This document shows, piece by piece, positions 27,362 through 36,932 of a DNA stretch of 55,912 nucleotides. The stretch spans positions 1-55,912 of the forward strand of contig CALYAA010000010.1 in assembly GCA_944393385.1 (NCBI GenBank). Reading direction: 5' to 3'. The notes beneath the pieces were generated by a model. It did no database searches. It saw only the letters and a list, made by a program, of their open reading frames with translations, and had not been told where the DNA came from. Every line of letters begins with the position of its first letter. Position 1 is the first letter of the stretch. Source of the stretch: an uncultured Clostridia bacterium (GTDB lineage Bacteria > Bacillota > Clostridia > TANB77 > CAG-508). A program made the position numbers and the translations under genes.

Positions 27362-28723
27362 GTGAAAGTAGGATTTGTATCACTTGGATGTAGCAAAAAT
27401 TTGGTAGACACAGAAATTGTAATAGGACATTTCAAAAATAATAATTACGAAATAGTTAACAATCCAGAAAAAGCAGATATTATTGTTATAAATACATGTG
27501 GATTTATAGAAAATGCCAAAGAAGAGGCTATTAATACAATTTTAGAAATGTCAGAATATAAAAAGAAAAAATGTAAATATTTAATTGTAATAGGTTGTTT
27601 AGTACAAAGATATTATGATGAACTTTTAAAATCTCTTCCAGAGGTAGATTTATTTATTAAAATAGATGAATATGATAAATTATGGAAAAAGGTTGAAAAT
27701 TTAATAAATAATAATAAAGTAGAAAAAAGTGTTACAAAACCAATGAAAAAAGTATCTGAAATAAAACAATTGAAATTACCAGATTTTAATGAATTTTATA
27801 ATCGAGTAGTTACAACAGGGAAAAATTATGCATATCTAAAAATAGGTGAAGGTTGTAGTAATATGTGTACATATTGTGCAATTCCATACATAAGAGGCAA
27901 ATTTGCTAGTAGGAAGATGGAAGAAATTATAGAAGAAGCCAAAATGTTAGCACAAAAAGGAATAAAAGAAATAATTGTTATAGCACAAGATACAACCAAA
28001 TATGGTACAGATATATATGGAGAATCTAAACTTGCAAAACTTTTAGAAAACTTAGCAGAAATTCCAGAAATAAGATGGATAAGATTTTTATATTCTTATC
28101 CTGAAGGAATAACAGAAGAACTTATACAAGTTGTAAAAAATAATGAAAAAATTTGTAAATATTTTGATATTCCAATTCAGCATATATCTAATAAAATCTT
28201 AAAAACAATGAACAGAAAAACAAATAAAGGACAAATTCAAAAACTAATAGAAAAAATTAGAACAGAAATACCAGATGTAGTTCTAAGAACAAGTTTAATT
28301 GTAGGTTTTCCAGGTGAAACAAAAGAAGATTTTATAGAATTGCAAGAATTTGTTAAAGAAACAAAATTTGATAAATTAGGTACATTTATGTATTCAAAAG
28401 AAGATGGAACACCAGCAGCTAGGTTACCAGATCAAATTCATGGAAACACAAAAAAATTTAGATACAACAAAATTATGGCAATACAACAAAAAATATCAAA
28501 TGAAAAATTGAAAAGTAAAATAGGACAAGATATTGAAATTTTAATAGAAAATATTACACCAGATGAAAAATATTTAATAGGAAGAACGAAACAAGATGTT
28601 CCAGAAGAAGATGGAATTATATATATAAAAAATAATCATCTAGAAAAAAAGGTAAATACATTTACAAATGCCAAAATTATAGATGTAAAAGACTATGACC
28701 TAGTTGGAGAAATTAAAAAATAA
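27362..28723 (+). CDS. rimO: Ribosomal protein S12 methylthiotransferase RimO
   Basis: Radical-SAM methylthiotransferase modifying an Asp of ribosomal protein S12. N-terminal cluster domain: VSLGCSKNLVDTEIVIG, VINTCGFIENAKEEAI, IVIGCLVQRY. Radical-SAM motif CSNMCTYCAIPYIRG, then a TRAM-like C-terminus (EILIENITPDEKYLIGRT). The SLGCSKNLVD sequence separates RimO from MiaB and MtaB. 453 residues. The GTG at 27362 is preferred: AAAGGA is 9 nt upstream, whereas an in-frame TTG at 27344 overlaps that site. Follows RNase G by about 20 nt. Confidence 0.94.
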   Translation: MKVGFVSLGCSKNLVDTEIVIGHFKNNNYEIVNNPEKADIIVINTCGFIENAKEEAINTILEMSEYKKKKCKYLIVIGCLVQRYYDELLKSLPEVDLFIKIDEYDKLWKKVENLINNNKVEKSVTKPMKKVSEIKQLKLPDFNEFYNRVVTTGKNYAYLKIGEGCSNMCTYCAIPYIRGKFASRKMEEIIEEAKMLAQKGIKEIIVIAQDTTKYGTDIYGESKLAKLLENLAEIPEIRWIRFLYSYPEGITEELIQVVKNNEKICKYFDIPIQHISNKILKTMNRKTNKGQIQKLIEKIRTEIPDVVLRTSLIVGFPGETKEDFIELQEFVKETKFDKLGTFMYSKEDGTPAARLPDQIHGNTKKFRYNKIMAIQQKISNEKLKSKIGQDIEILIENITPDEKYLIGRTKQDVPEEDGIIYIKNNHLEKKVNTFTNAKIIDVKDYDLVGEIKK

Positions 28724-28746
28724 TATTCAATGAAAGGGATGTAAAT

Positions 28747-30138
28747 ATGGATAAAGAAGAAATAAAAAGATTAATTGATGTAGATACTAGTGTAAAAGAA
28801 TCAATTAAAGAAAATGAAAAACAATTGGTTGAAACCAGATTTTATAAAGAATTTGTTATACATACAGAAAAGGGACCACTTGTATTAAATGATGTTTATA
28901 TCACTGTAGAAAGAAATAAAGAAAATGATATGGAATATCATTTTAGATGGGTACAAGAAAATGAAAATGGAGAGGCAACAATAGAAGAAAAACTTATGAT
29001 TGATAAAGATGGAAAATCTTTTTCTATAGATACATTCAAAGATTATTTACAAGATTTAACACTAGATGGAGAATTTTTATTTGAAGAAAATGATAAAGAA
29101 AAAGGAAGACTTGCCGGAATAACCAGAGATGAAAAAAGTAAAGAAAAACCAATTGAAACAAAAAAAGAACAAAAACAACAAAAAGAAAGTAAAGCTGAAG
29201 AAGAGAAAAAGGTAGAAGAAGATCTTAAAAAACAAGGAAAAGATTTAAAATTAACTAATTTTAGAAAAATTACAGATAAGCATTTAGAGGAAAGAATGCC
29301 AGAAGTATTTAATAATTCTATAGATTATGCCATGGCATATTCTGAAACATTAGGTAGTTTTGTAATTTTACAAAAATCTTATCAAATGAGTGAAGATGGA
29401 AAATTAAATGAAATATGGGAATTAAATGAAAATGTACAAACAGCAGGAACAAACTTTAAACCAATAATAAGTGTAAATGAAAATGGTGATAGAATAGAGC
29501 AAAAAGTTCCATTAGCATTATTACAAACAAGTGAAGATAACAAAGAAATTGCTATAACATTAAATGCTAAAGATTATGGAGAATTAGATATAGAAACAGT
29601 AGATGTTATGCCTTGTGGAAATGATACAATTCATGATCAAAAAAGAGTTGCAAGACCAGTTGGAATGCAAGGAGAAGGAAATCTACAAGGAGATGGAGTA
29701 GAGTCAATGAAGCAGAGATATGACTTTGACTATGACTCAGGAAAAGACCAAAATGGAACACCAATTAAATCACATGATATTGCACATGGTGCAATAGAGA
29801 CAATGGAAGAAGGTGGAGGAAGAGAAAATGGTGTTATAGCAGATGAAGATACCAAGATTCCAAAAACAAGTTTAACATATGGAGATTTGTCAAAAATAAC
29901 AGGAATGACTATTCAAGAATTAATTGAACATGAAGGAAGAGAAGATTTTTCTATTATGGATATTGCTCAAGCTATAGAAGAAAAAATAAAAGAAGCAGCA
30001 AAAGAGAATAAAATGACTGTTGAAGGATATAAAAAAGAACTAAAAAAAGCTCCAGGTAAAAACCTTAAAGAAAAAATGGAAAATGCAAATGAAGCAATAC
30101 AAGAACAATATATGGGTTCATCAGGAAGAGGTTTATAA
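28747..30138 (+). CDS. Charged, coiled-coil protein of unknown function
   Basis: 463 residues, cytosolic in appearance: no signal or membrane segment. Residues about 1-115 form a mixed alpha/beta domain (VIHTEKGPLVLNDVYITVER). Residues 116-165 are a Lys/Glu/Gln-rich probable coiled coil (KKEQKQQKESKAEEEKKVEE). A second domain at 175-300 has ETLGSFVILQKSYQMSEDGK. The C-terminus holds a helical, LysM- or HTH-like motif (SLTYGDLSKITGMTIQELIE) and a polar tail. ATG with GAAAGGG upstream; 23 nt after rimO, so likely cotranscribed. No family recognised. Confidence 0.6.
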   Translation: MDKEEIKRLIDVDTSVKESIKENEKQLVETRFYKEFVIHTEKGPLVLNDVYITVERNKENDMEYHFRWVQENENGEATIEEKLMIDKDGKSFSIDTFKDYLQDLTLDGEFLFEENDKEKGRLAGITRDEKSKEKPIETKKEQKQQKESKAEEEKKVEEDLKKQGKDLKLTNFRKITDKHLEERMPEVFNNSIDYAMAYSETLGSFVILQKSYQMSEDGKLNEIWELNENVQTAGTNFKPIISVNENGDRIEQKVPLALLQTSEDNKEIAITLNAKDYGELDIETVDVMPCGNDTIHDQKRVARPVGMQGEGNLQGDGVESMKQRYDFDYDSGKDQNGTPIKSHDIAHGAIETMEEGGGRENGVIADEDTKIPKTSLTYGDLSKITGMTIQELIEHEGREDFSIMDIAQAIEEKIKEAAKENKMTVEGYKKELKKAPGKNLKEKMENANEAIQEQYMGSSGRGL

Positions 30139-30166
30139 AATATTTTAATAAAAAGGAATGATAAAT

Positions 30167-31388
30167 ATGCTAATAGAAACATTAATCTTTACAATATCGG
30201 CATTTGCATTGTTTGTATATATTTTTTACAGATTAGTAAAAGAAAATGATACAACTTATGTTCCAGTACTTGCAATAGTTGCTTTGCGGAATTGGTATAA
30301 AATTTGTTGCTTTTTATAATAATTCAGAAGAAATGAATATTTTTATAGAAATAATAGTATACTTTTTATCTATAGTTGTACCAATAGCAATTCTATTATT
30401 AAAAAAAGCAACAGGAAATGTTAAAGAATTATTAACAATTAATCTTGTAAGATTTTACTTAATAATTGGAAATACAAAACAAGCAAAAAAATTATTAATA
30501 GATTTAGTTACAAAAAATCCAGAAAGTTATAATGGGCACAAAATGCTAGCAATGATTTATGAAAAAGAAGGTGGACAAAGAAAAGCTGTTGATGAATATG
30601 CTAGAGCAATAGAAATTCAACCTAAAGATTATGAATCATATTTTAAAGTTGCAACACTATTAACAGATTTAGATAAAAAAGATGAAGCTATAGAAACTCT
30701 TGCAAATTTGCTAAGCAAAAAGCCAGACTATCCAGAAGCAACAATTGCTCTAGGTGATTTATTAATAGAAAAGCAAGATTTTAAAGAAGCTGCAAATATT
30801 TATAATGAAGCATTAAAATATAATCCAACAAGTTTTGATTTAAATTACAATTTGGGAATTGTATATACAATGCTAAATGATTTTGCAAATGCAAAATTAT
30901 ATTATGAAAAAGCAGCAGAATTAAATTCAATTGTCTATAATACAAAATATAGTCTTGCAGAAATAGCTATAATGTACAAAGAACTTGAAGAAGCTGAAAG
31001 ATATTTGTGGGAAATTGTAGATGATGAAGAATTAGGAGCAGATGCATATTTAGAACTTGCAAAAATATATTTAATAAAAAATGATAAAGAAAAAGCAATT
31101 CAATACGCAAATGTTGCTATTCAAGAAGACCCAAAAAGAATTGTAGAGAAAATAAAAAAAGATGTAAATTTTGCAATAATAATTGCAAAATTATCAATAC
31201 CATTTAATTTAGAGATAGAAGAAGAAAAACAACATAAATTATCTAAAAAAGAATTGATTGCAAAGGAACATCTTGAAGAAACTGTAGAAATCACTAAAAA
31301 GATAGGCTTTGCAGATATTAATATAAATAAAGTTGAAAAAAGAGAAATTGTTGAAAAAAACAATAAAGAAAAAGAAAGAGAAAACTAA
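30167..31388 (+). CDS. Membrane-anchored TPR protein, interrupted by a +1 frameshift at CGG-A
   Basis: The zero frame starts at ATG 30167 (AAAAGGA 9 nt upstream), reads MLIETLIFTISAFALFVYIF and reaches VPVLAIVAL. It then meets CGG (30287-30289) and stops ten codons later. Removing C30287 gives GGA ATT GGT and continues GIGIKFVAFYNN, a second membrane helix, then at least six tetratricopeptide repeats (HKMLAMIYEKEGGQRKAVDE, NLGIVYTMLNDFANAKLYYE) and a Lys/Glu tail. Total 406 residues. Without the join the TPR part would lack its first membrane helix and any ribosome site. TPR proteins scaffold complexes; the role here is unknown. Same lesion type as ytfJ and mtaB. Confidence 0.8.
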
Positions 31389-31537
31389 TTCATAAAATTA
31401 CTTAAATTTAATATACTATATATAAATAATTATATGTTAATATTTTAGAACAGAATATTGTTGTAGTATAACAAACCATACACTATTTGCAGAACATTAA
31501 CATAAAATTTGAAATAAAGTATAATGTAGGAGGTTTT

Positions 31538-32413
31538 ATGAAAAACAAGATTGCAATTATTGGAGGGGATTTAAGAATTGCAAAATTAGCAACAATGCTT
31601 GCTAAAGATGAAAATGAAATATATGTATATGGTCTTGAAAAATCAGATGATATAAAAAATGTTACCAATATTATAGAATGTCCAACTATAAAAAAAACTA
31701 TAGAAAATGTAGAAATTGTAATAGGTCCAATACCTTTTTCTAGTAATGGCAATATGATTAATATGCCATTTAGTGATAAGGAAATAACTATAAGAGAGAT
31801 GATGCATAATATTAATGCAAAAGTATTAATTGCTGGAGGAATTTCTCCTGAAGTATATGAAATGGCAAATGATGAATATGTAGAAATTATAGATATTATG
31901 AAAAGAGAAGAATTGGCAGTTTTGAATACAATTGCAACAGCAGAAGGGACTATTCAAATTGCAATAGAAAATACAAATAGAATTTTACATGGTAGTGAAG
32001 CATTGATATTGGGATTTGGAAGAATAGGGAAAGTATTAGCAAGGAAATTGGCTGGACTATCAGTTAAAGTTACATGTGCTGCAAGAAAAGATGAGGATTT
32101 TGCTTGGATAGAGGCATTTGGACATAAGGCTGTTAATATAAATCATTTGGGAGAAAATTTGAAAAATTTTGATATAATAATTAATACTGTTCCACATATT
32201 GTATTAACAGAATCAAAATTACAGTTTGTAAAAAATGATGTTTTGCTTATAGATTTAGCATCAAATCCTGGTGGAATAGATAAGAGAGCAGTTAAAGAAA
32301 GAAATTTTAAATTTGTATGGGCACTTTCTTTACCTGGTAGAGTTGCACCTACAACATCAGCTGAATTTATAAAAAATACTATATATAATATATTAAAAGA
32401 AATATACAAATAA
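31538..32413 (+). CDS. dpsA: Dipicolinate synthase subunit A
   Basis: Makes dipicolinic acid, the calcium chelator of spore cores, in the mother cell. Begins KIAIIGGDLRIAKLATMLA, has GPIPFSSNGNMINMPFS and LIAGGISPEVYEMA. A Rossmann dinucleotide site LILGFGRIGKVLARKLAG lies near 155-172, and LIDLASNPGGIDK and WALSLPGRVAPTTSAEF follow. 291 residues. The ATG with GTAGGAGG is preferred over an upstream TTG. Direct evidence that the organism sporulates. The flavoprotein subunit dpsB, normally adjacent, is missing here. Confidence 0.92.
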   Translation: MKNKIAIIGGDLRIAKLATMLAKDENEIYVYGLEKSDDIKNVTNIIECPTIKKTIENVEIVIGPIPFSSNGNMINMPFSDKEITIREMMHNINAKVLIAGGISPEVYEMANDEYVEIIDIMKREELAVLNTIATAEGTIQIAIENTNRILHGSEALILGFGRIGKVLARKLAGLSVKVTCAARKDEDFAWIEAFGHKAVNINHLGENLKNFDIIINTVPHIVLTESKLQFVKNDVLLIDLASNPGGIDKRAVKERNFKFVWALSLPGRVAPTTSAEFIKNTIYNILKEIYK

Positions 32414-32458
32414 AATTTAAAAATATTATTTTTAAATTAGAAAAGGAAGGAAAAAAAC

Positions 32459-33265
32459 ATGGAAATATATCAAGCAATTATTTTAGGAATAGTACAAGGA
32501 TTGACTGAACTATTACCAATATCAAGTTCAGCACATTTAAATTTAATACCAATAATATTTAACTGGAATGTACCAGAAAGCTTTGATGTAGCTTTACATT
32601 TTGGAACATTACTTGCAATAGGAATATTTTTCTTTAAAGACTGGTTAGGATTAATTGCAGGAGGATTTAAAAAGGTATTCAAAAAAGAAGATTCTACTGA
32701 AGGTAGAATGTTCTGGTACATAGTAGCTGCAACAATTCCAGGAGGAATTATAGGATTTATTTTAGATAAATACGCAGAAGACTTTTTAACAAAACCACTT
32801 ATAATTGCAATAGCATTAATTGTGATGGGAATAATTTTATATATTGTAGATAAAAATGCAAAATCAGAAACAGACTATGAAAACATGACATTTAAACAAA
32901 CTTTTTTAATAGGTCTATCACAAGCATTAGCTTTTATACCTGGAGTTTCACGTTCTGGAGTAACAATGACAACTGGAAGAGCAATGGGAGTTAAAAGAGA
33001 GTCTACTGCAAAATATTCTTTTATGCTATCAGCACCAATTGTTTTAGCTGCAACAGTTTTTAAATTAGGTGATTTTATAGAATATTTTACAATTGCAAAT
33101 ACTACAGGAATAATTGCATTTATATTAGGTGTTCTTGTAAGTTTTATTGTTGGAATTATAGTTATAAAATTTCTATTAAATTACCTAAAAAAAGGAAGTT
33201 TCAAAATTTTTGCTATTTATAGAGTAATAGTTGGATTATTAGTTATAGCATGGTTGATTTTTTAA
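32459..33265 (+). CDS. uppP: Undecaprenyl-diphosphatase
   Basis: BacA/UppP membrane enzyme recycling undecaprenyl pyrophosphate for cell-wall synthesis; it also gives bacitracin tolerance. Both catalytic motifs are visible: GLTELLPISSSAHL at about 15-28 and FIPGVSRSGVTMTTGRAMG at about 158-176. Eight hydrophobic segments, 268 residues. ATG with GAAAAGGAAGG upstream; about 45 nt after dpsA, possibly the same transcript. Confidence 0.96.
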   Translation: MEIYQAIILGIVQGLTELLPISSSAHLNLIPIIFNWNVPESFDVALHFGTLLAIGIFFFKDWLGLIAGGFKKVFKKEDSTEGRMFWYIVAATIPGGIIGFILDKYAEDFLTKPLIIAIALIVMGIILYIVDKNAKSETDYENMTFKQTFLIGLSQALAFIPGVSRSGVTMTTGRAMGVKRESTAKYSFMLSAPIVLAATVFKLGDFIEYFTIANTTGIIAFILGVLVSFIVGIIVIKFLLNYLKKGSFKIFAIYRVIVGLLVIAWLIF

Positions 33266-33370
33266 AATCATGGAAAAATATATTATTGTTAATATTCACA
33301 GTTTTAAACAAATATTTTAAATTTTGATATATATACATTATAGTCGAAAACTCAAATTAGGCAAGAACAA

Positions 33371-33481
33371 ATAAGAAAATCACAGATTTTTCTTATATTT
33401 TATTTAATAGGAAAAATTTATAATTCCTATTAAATAAAAGAGTTTTACCCTAATAGATGCAATTAGGTTTAATTATGTAAT
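33371..33481 (+). repeat. Two-hairpin intergenic element, copy 1
   Basis: Lies in the 321-nt gap between uppP and the HD gene. Hairpin 1: ATAAGAAAATC (33371-33381) with GATTTTTCTTAT (33385-33396), one bulge. Hairpin 2: TTTTATTTAATAGGAA (33398-33413) with its exact complement (33424-33439). The tail 33451-33480 matches 38287-38316 at 24 of 30 positions, centred on AGATGCA, and forms its own small stem here (CCTAAT/ATTAGG). Same arrangement as 38198-38316. Confidence 0.65.
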
Positions 33482-33533
33482 CAAAATTTTATATGTGAAT
33501 AGTAACAATTTTTTTATAAATTTTTAAAAAAGG

Positions 33534-33562
33534 TTGATATTTTTTTTAAAATAAAGTAAAAT
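33534..33562 (+). promoter_or_regulatory. Promoter of the HD gene and SecD/F-like operon
   Basis: TTGATA (33534-33539), 17 nt, TAAAAT (33557-33562), then AAAGGAGG before the ATG at 33587. Confidence 0.65.
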
Positions 33563-33586
33563 TTATTCGGATAAAGGAGGCTGAAT

Positions 33587-34246
33587 ATGGTAACCCTAGA
33601 AGATGTTATTAAGAATGAAGAAGTGCAAGCATTTATAAATGGTGCAGAAAAGCAAATAAAAGCACTTGGATATACCGAACATTCTCATAGACATATAGGT
33701 ATAGTGTCAAGAAGGACTGGCGAAATACTAGAAAAATTAGGATATGATGAAAGAACAATTGAGCTTGGAAAAATAGCGGGATATTTGCATGATATAGGAA
33801 ATGTAATTAATAGAACAGATCATGCTCATAGTGGAGCAATTTTAACATATCAAATTTTAAAGGATATGAATATGCCACTAGAAGAAATAACAGAAATTAT
33901 AAGTGCTATAGGAAATCATGATGAAAAAACAGGAACAGCAGTAAGTGCAATTTCAGCTGCATTAATTTTAGCAGACAAATCAGATGCACACAGAGAAAGA
34001 GTTACAAATACAAATATGTCAACATTTGATATACATGATAGAGTTAATTATGCTGTAACAAATTCAGAATTAGAAGTAGATGCAGAACACAAAAAGGTTG
34101 TTTTAAAACTAACTATAGATACTCAGATTTGTCCCGTTTTAGATTATTTTCAAATTTTTATGGAAAGAACAATGATGAGCAAATATGCCGCAAAATATTT
34201 ACAAATATGGTTTGAGTTAGTAATAAATGGAACAAAATTATTATAG
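33587..34246 (+). CDS. HD-domain hydrolase
   Basis: Metal-dependent phosphohydrolase of the HD superfamily, cytosolic. Metal ligands are visible: His36 in HSHRHIG, His68-Asp69 in GYLHDIGNV, a later His in AIGNHDEK, and Asp in LADKSDAHRER. 219 residues, single domain plus a C-terminal beta segment. ATG with AAAGGAGG. Its substrate, perhaps a nucleotide, cannot be fixed. Upstream of and probably cotranscribed with the SecD/SecF-like pair; HD proteins near secDF are known in Clostridia. Confidence 0.85.
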   Translation: MVTLEDVIKNEEVQAFINGAEKQIKALGYTEHSHRHIGIVSRRTGEILEKLGYDERTIELGKIAGYLHDIGNVINRTDHAHSGAILTYQILKDMNMPLEEITEIISAIGNHDEKTGTAVSAISAALILADKSDAHRERVTNTNMSTFDIHDRVNYAVTNSELEVDAEHKKVVLKLTIDTQICPVLDYFQIFMERTMMSKYAAKYLQIWFELVINGTKLL

Positions 34247-34282
34247 TAAAAAATAATGAAATATACAGAAAGGATTAAGGAA

Positions 34283-35785
34283 ATGAGAAGAGTAAAAATA
34301 TTAACAATTGTATTAGTAATAGTGTTATTATCTTTAATAGCATTTGGAGGAATTTATATTCAAACACAAAATAGAATGGAAAATAAAGTAAGAGATTATA
34401 AACTAGGAAGAGAATTAGATAGTCAAAGAGTTGTTGAATTAAAAGTAGCTCAAGAAGAGACTGATTCAACAAAAGATGAAGAAAATACTGAAAGTGGAAC
34501 AACAGAAAGCACTGAAGCAACAGAAAATACTGAAGCAACAGAAAGCACTGAAGCAACAGAAAACACAGAAACAACAGAGAATACAGAAGATTCAAATAAA
34601 ACAAATGAAGAAACTATTAAAAATTATGAAACAGTAAAAACTACAATAGAGAACAGATTAGATAGTTTAGGTGCTACAGATTATACTATTTCTTTAAATA
34701 AGGTAGATGGAACAATAAGAGTAGAGCTTCCAGAAAATGATTTTACAGATATGTATATTTATTATTTAACTGCTGAATCAAGAATAGAAATAATAGATAA
34801 AGAGACAGAGGAAGTTCTTATAAATAATGATATGATAAAACAAGCAAAATATTCATATAATGTTAATAACTCAGGCAGTTATATAGTTAATGAAGTTATA
34901 GAACTTACAAAAGAAGGACAAGCTAAATTAACTGAAATTTTAAATAATTATGCATTACTTCAAACTGAAATAGATGGAATAGAATCTGAAAAATCTAACA
35001 CAGAAAGTACAGCAACAGAAAGTACATCGACAGAAAGTACACAAACAACAGAAAATACAACTCAAACAACATCAACCGAAAATACTACAGAAGAAAATTC
35101 TGAGCCAACAAAAAAAGTAGCAAACTTAGTAGTTGGAGAAACAACATATGAAGTTTCAAAAATAGAAGGAAACAAAATAACAGTTCAAATAGGAACACAA
35201 ACCTCAAATACCACATCAGTAAACAACTATATATCACAAGCAGCAGAAATTGCTATGTTGCAAAATACTGGAAAAATGCCAGTTCAATATGAAACATATT
35301 CAAATAGATATGAATATTCAAATATTACTAAACAACAAATTGGAATATTTGCATTAGTAGTACTTAGTATTGTTTTAGTTATATTAATTATATTTAGTGT
35401 AATTTATAAAGTATCAGGAATATTAGCAAGTATTTCATTTATTGGATTTATAGCAATATATTCAATTATTATTAGATACACAAATGTAATGATATCTGTA
35501 GAAGGAATATGTGCAATAATTATAATAATATTATTAAATTTAAAATTTACCCAAGAATTGTTAGAAAAAACTAAGAAAGTTAATTTATTAAAAGAAGCAT
35601 TAAAACTAACATATAAGGATATTTTTATAAAAATTATTCCAATTATAATATTATCAATTGTAGCATGTTTAACAAAATGGGACAATCTAAGCAGTTTTGG
35701 AATGATTATGTTCTGGGGAATTGTACTTATTGCATTATATAATTTTATAGTAACAAGAACATTATTAAAATTAAAAAAACAATAG
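34283..35785 (+). CDS. Divergent SecD-like translocase subunit with Thr/Glu-rich inserts
   Basis: SecD assists Sec export from the outer side of the membrane. The similarity is partial but ordered: one N-terminal membrane helix; DYKLGRELDSQRVVELKV (cf. the G-x-D-x-x-G-G region); VKTTIENRLDSLGATDYTIS and VDGTIRVELPEN (cf. the P1 base of SecD); then five C-terminal helices. Missing: the conserved GMAVDANVLIFERI-type helix, replaced by ISVEGICAIIIIILLNLKFT. Two low-complexity Thr/Glu/Ser tracts lie in the outside domain (about 70-115 and 240-280), the first a true 18-nt minisatellite. 500 residues. ATG with AAAGGA 9 nt upstream preferred over ATG 34256. Confidence 0.7.
   Translation: MRRVKILTIVLVIVLLSLIAFGGIYIQTQNRMENKVRDYKLGRELDSQRVVELKVAQEETDSTKDEENTESGTTESTEATENTEATESTEATENTETTENTEDSNKTNEETIKNYETVKTTIENRLDSLGATDYTISLNKVDGTIRVELPENDFTDMYIYYLTAESRIEIIDKETEEVLINNDMIKQAKYSYNVNNSGSYIVNEVIELTKEGQAKLTEILNNYALLQTEIDGIESEKSNTESTATESTSTESTQTTENTTQTTSTENTTEENSEPTKKVANLVVGETTYEVSKIEGNKITVQIGTQTSNTTSVNNYISQAAEIAMLQNTGKMPVQYETYSNRYEYSNITKQQIGIFALVVLSIVLVILIIFSVIYKVSGILASISFIGFIAIYSIIIRYTNVMISVEGICAIIIIILLNLKFTQELLEKTKKVNLLKEALKLTYKDIFIKIIPIIILSIVACLTKWDNLSSFGMIMFWGIVLIALYNFIVTRTLLKLKKQ
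34511..34582 (+). repeat. 18-nt minisatellite in the SecD-like gene
   Basis: Four tandem units of the type ACTGAAGCAACAGAAAAT encode TEATEN/TEATES/TEATEN/TETTEN. Three are near identical; the fourth is diverged. In-frame unit length would allow gain or loss without frameshift. Confidence 0.85.
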
Positions 35786-35798
35786 TAAGAAAGGAGTT

Positions 35799-35814
35799 AT
35801 GTTAGTTAACTAAC
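35799..35814 (+). other. Four-codon mini-ORF over a palindrome upstream of the SecF-like gene
   Basis: AAGGAG precedes ATG TTA GTT AAC TAA (35799-35813). The sequence GTTAGTTAACTAAC (35801-35814) is a perfect 14-nt palindrome. The true gene starts at 35828 behind AGGTG. It may be a decoy or leader; evidence is positional only. Confidence 0.35.
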
Positions 35815-35827
35815 AGGTGTAAAAAAT

Positions 35828-36460
35828 ATGAAAAAAAGAGACATAATTATATTAGCAATAATGATGATAATAATTGTTATTGGAATAATTTTAGCATGTA
35901 CAATAGGATTTAATAAACAATTAAGATATAGTGATAGCCAAAAAATAGATATTTATGTAGGTGAAGAAGTAGATTTAAATAAAATAAAAGAGATTGCAAA
36001 TGAAGTAATAGGAAATAATAATATGGTTCAAATAATAGAAATCTATGGAGATATGGTTACAATTAGAGCAAAATCAATTTCTGAAGAACAAAAAAATACA
36101 ATTGTAAACAAAATAAAAGAATCATATGAATTTGAACAAACAGCTGAAAACACAAATATTGAAAATGTTCCTGCAACGAGAATAAGAGATATATTAAAAA
36201 AATATGTTTTACCACTTTCTGTTTCAGGGTTAATAATATTAATATATATGTTAATAAGATATCATAAAAAAGGATTATTACCTGTTATGCTAAATACAAT
36301 ATTAATCCCAATTATTATTGAATTAGTATTATTAAGTGTTTTAGTTATAACAAGAATTCCAATAGGAATATATACACCATCACTTATATTACTTGTTTTT
36401 GTATTTGCAACAATATTTGTTATTAATAAAATAGAAAAATTGCCAGAAATTAAAGCTTAA
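35828..36460 (+). CDS. Divergent, short SecF-like membrane protein
   Basis: 210 residues. N-terminal helix (IIILAIMMIIIVIGIILACT). A small outside domain (KIDIYVGEEVDLNKIKEIAN, VQIIEIYGDMVTIRAKSISE) like the SecF periplasmic base. Then three or four helices starting RDILKKYVLPLSVSGLIILI. SecF usually has about 300 residues and six helices with a GFDFTGG motif, which I do not see. Assignment rests on position after the SecD-like gene and on architecture. ATG with AGGTG at 8 nt. Confidence 0.55.
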   Translation: MKKRDIIILAIMMIIIVIGIILACTIGFNKQLRYSDSQKIDIYVGEEVDLNKIKEIANEVIGNNNMVQIIEIYGDMVTIRAKSISEEQKNTIVNKIKESYEFEQTAENTNIENVPATRIRDILKKYVLPLSVSGLIILIYMLIRYHKKGLLPVMLNTILIPIIIELVLLSVLVITRIPIGIYTPSLILLVFVFATIFVINKIEKLPEIKA

Positions 36461-36738
36461 TAAGGATACCTTTCAAATAAATATTTAATAATTTCATTAG
36501 AATTTAAAGGAGATATTTTAATAAAGATATTTTTATCAAGAGTAATCCACATCATAATATTAAAATTATTAATATTATCAACAAAAGCTGCTATCATCTC
36601 AGTGATTTCAATAGGATTAGAAAATTCTTTTTTCCAATAAAAAGAATTTTCTGGTTCTATTTTTTTGTTTTCATATTTATTTAAAAATTTTTTAATTTCA
36701 CCTTCTTTATGAGAAATTAGTATAACCTTTGAAATCAT
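36457..36738 (-). CDS. Small soluble protein, unknown function
   Basis: 93 residues, acidic/basic mixed, no membrane segment. Begins MISKVILISHKEGEIKKFLN and contains NSFYWKKEF and NIMMWITLDKNIFIKISP. AGGAGG lies upstream of the ATG on the minus strand. It overlaps the end of the SecF-like gene by 4 nt and is convergent with it. No family recognised; similar short proteins may occur in related Clostridia. Confidence 0.6.
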   Translation of the reverse strand: MISKVILISHKEGEIKKFLNKYENKKIEPENSFYWKKEFSNPIEITEMIAAFVDNINNFNIMMWITLDKNIFIKISPLNSNEIIKYLFERYPY

Positions 36739-36932
36739 TAAACAACCTCCTAATTAATATTATTTGTAAAAAAATAAAAAATATACAGTGAATAAAGTAA
36801 TGAAAAATGTTAATAATATATGTTAGATTAAAATTTTATAACAATTTATATATAATATGGATTTTAAACTTTTCTATTATATAAGAAATTACATTTATAA
36901 AATTACTAAAAATAAGAAAGGAAAATAGTAAT

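Noticed and set aside
34511..35100. CRISPR array or phage repeat in the Thr/Glu-rich stretches
   Set aside because: Units are contiguous, in frame and without spacers; it is a coding minisatellite. No CRISPR array was found in the window.
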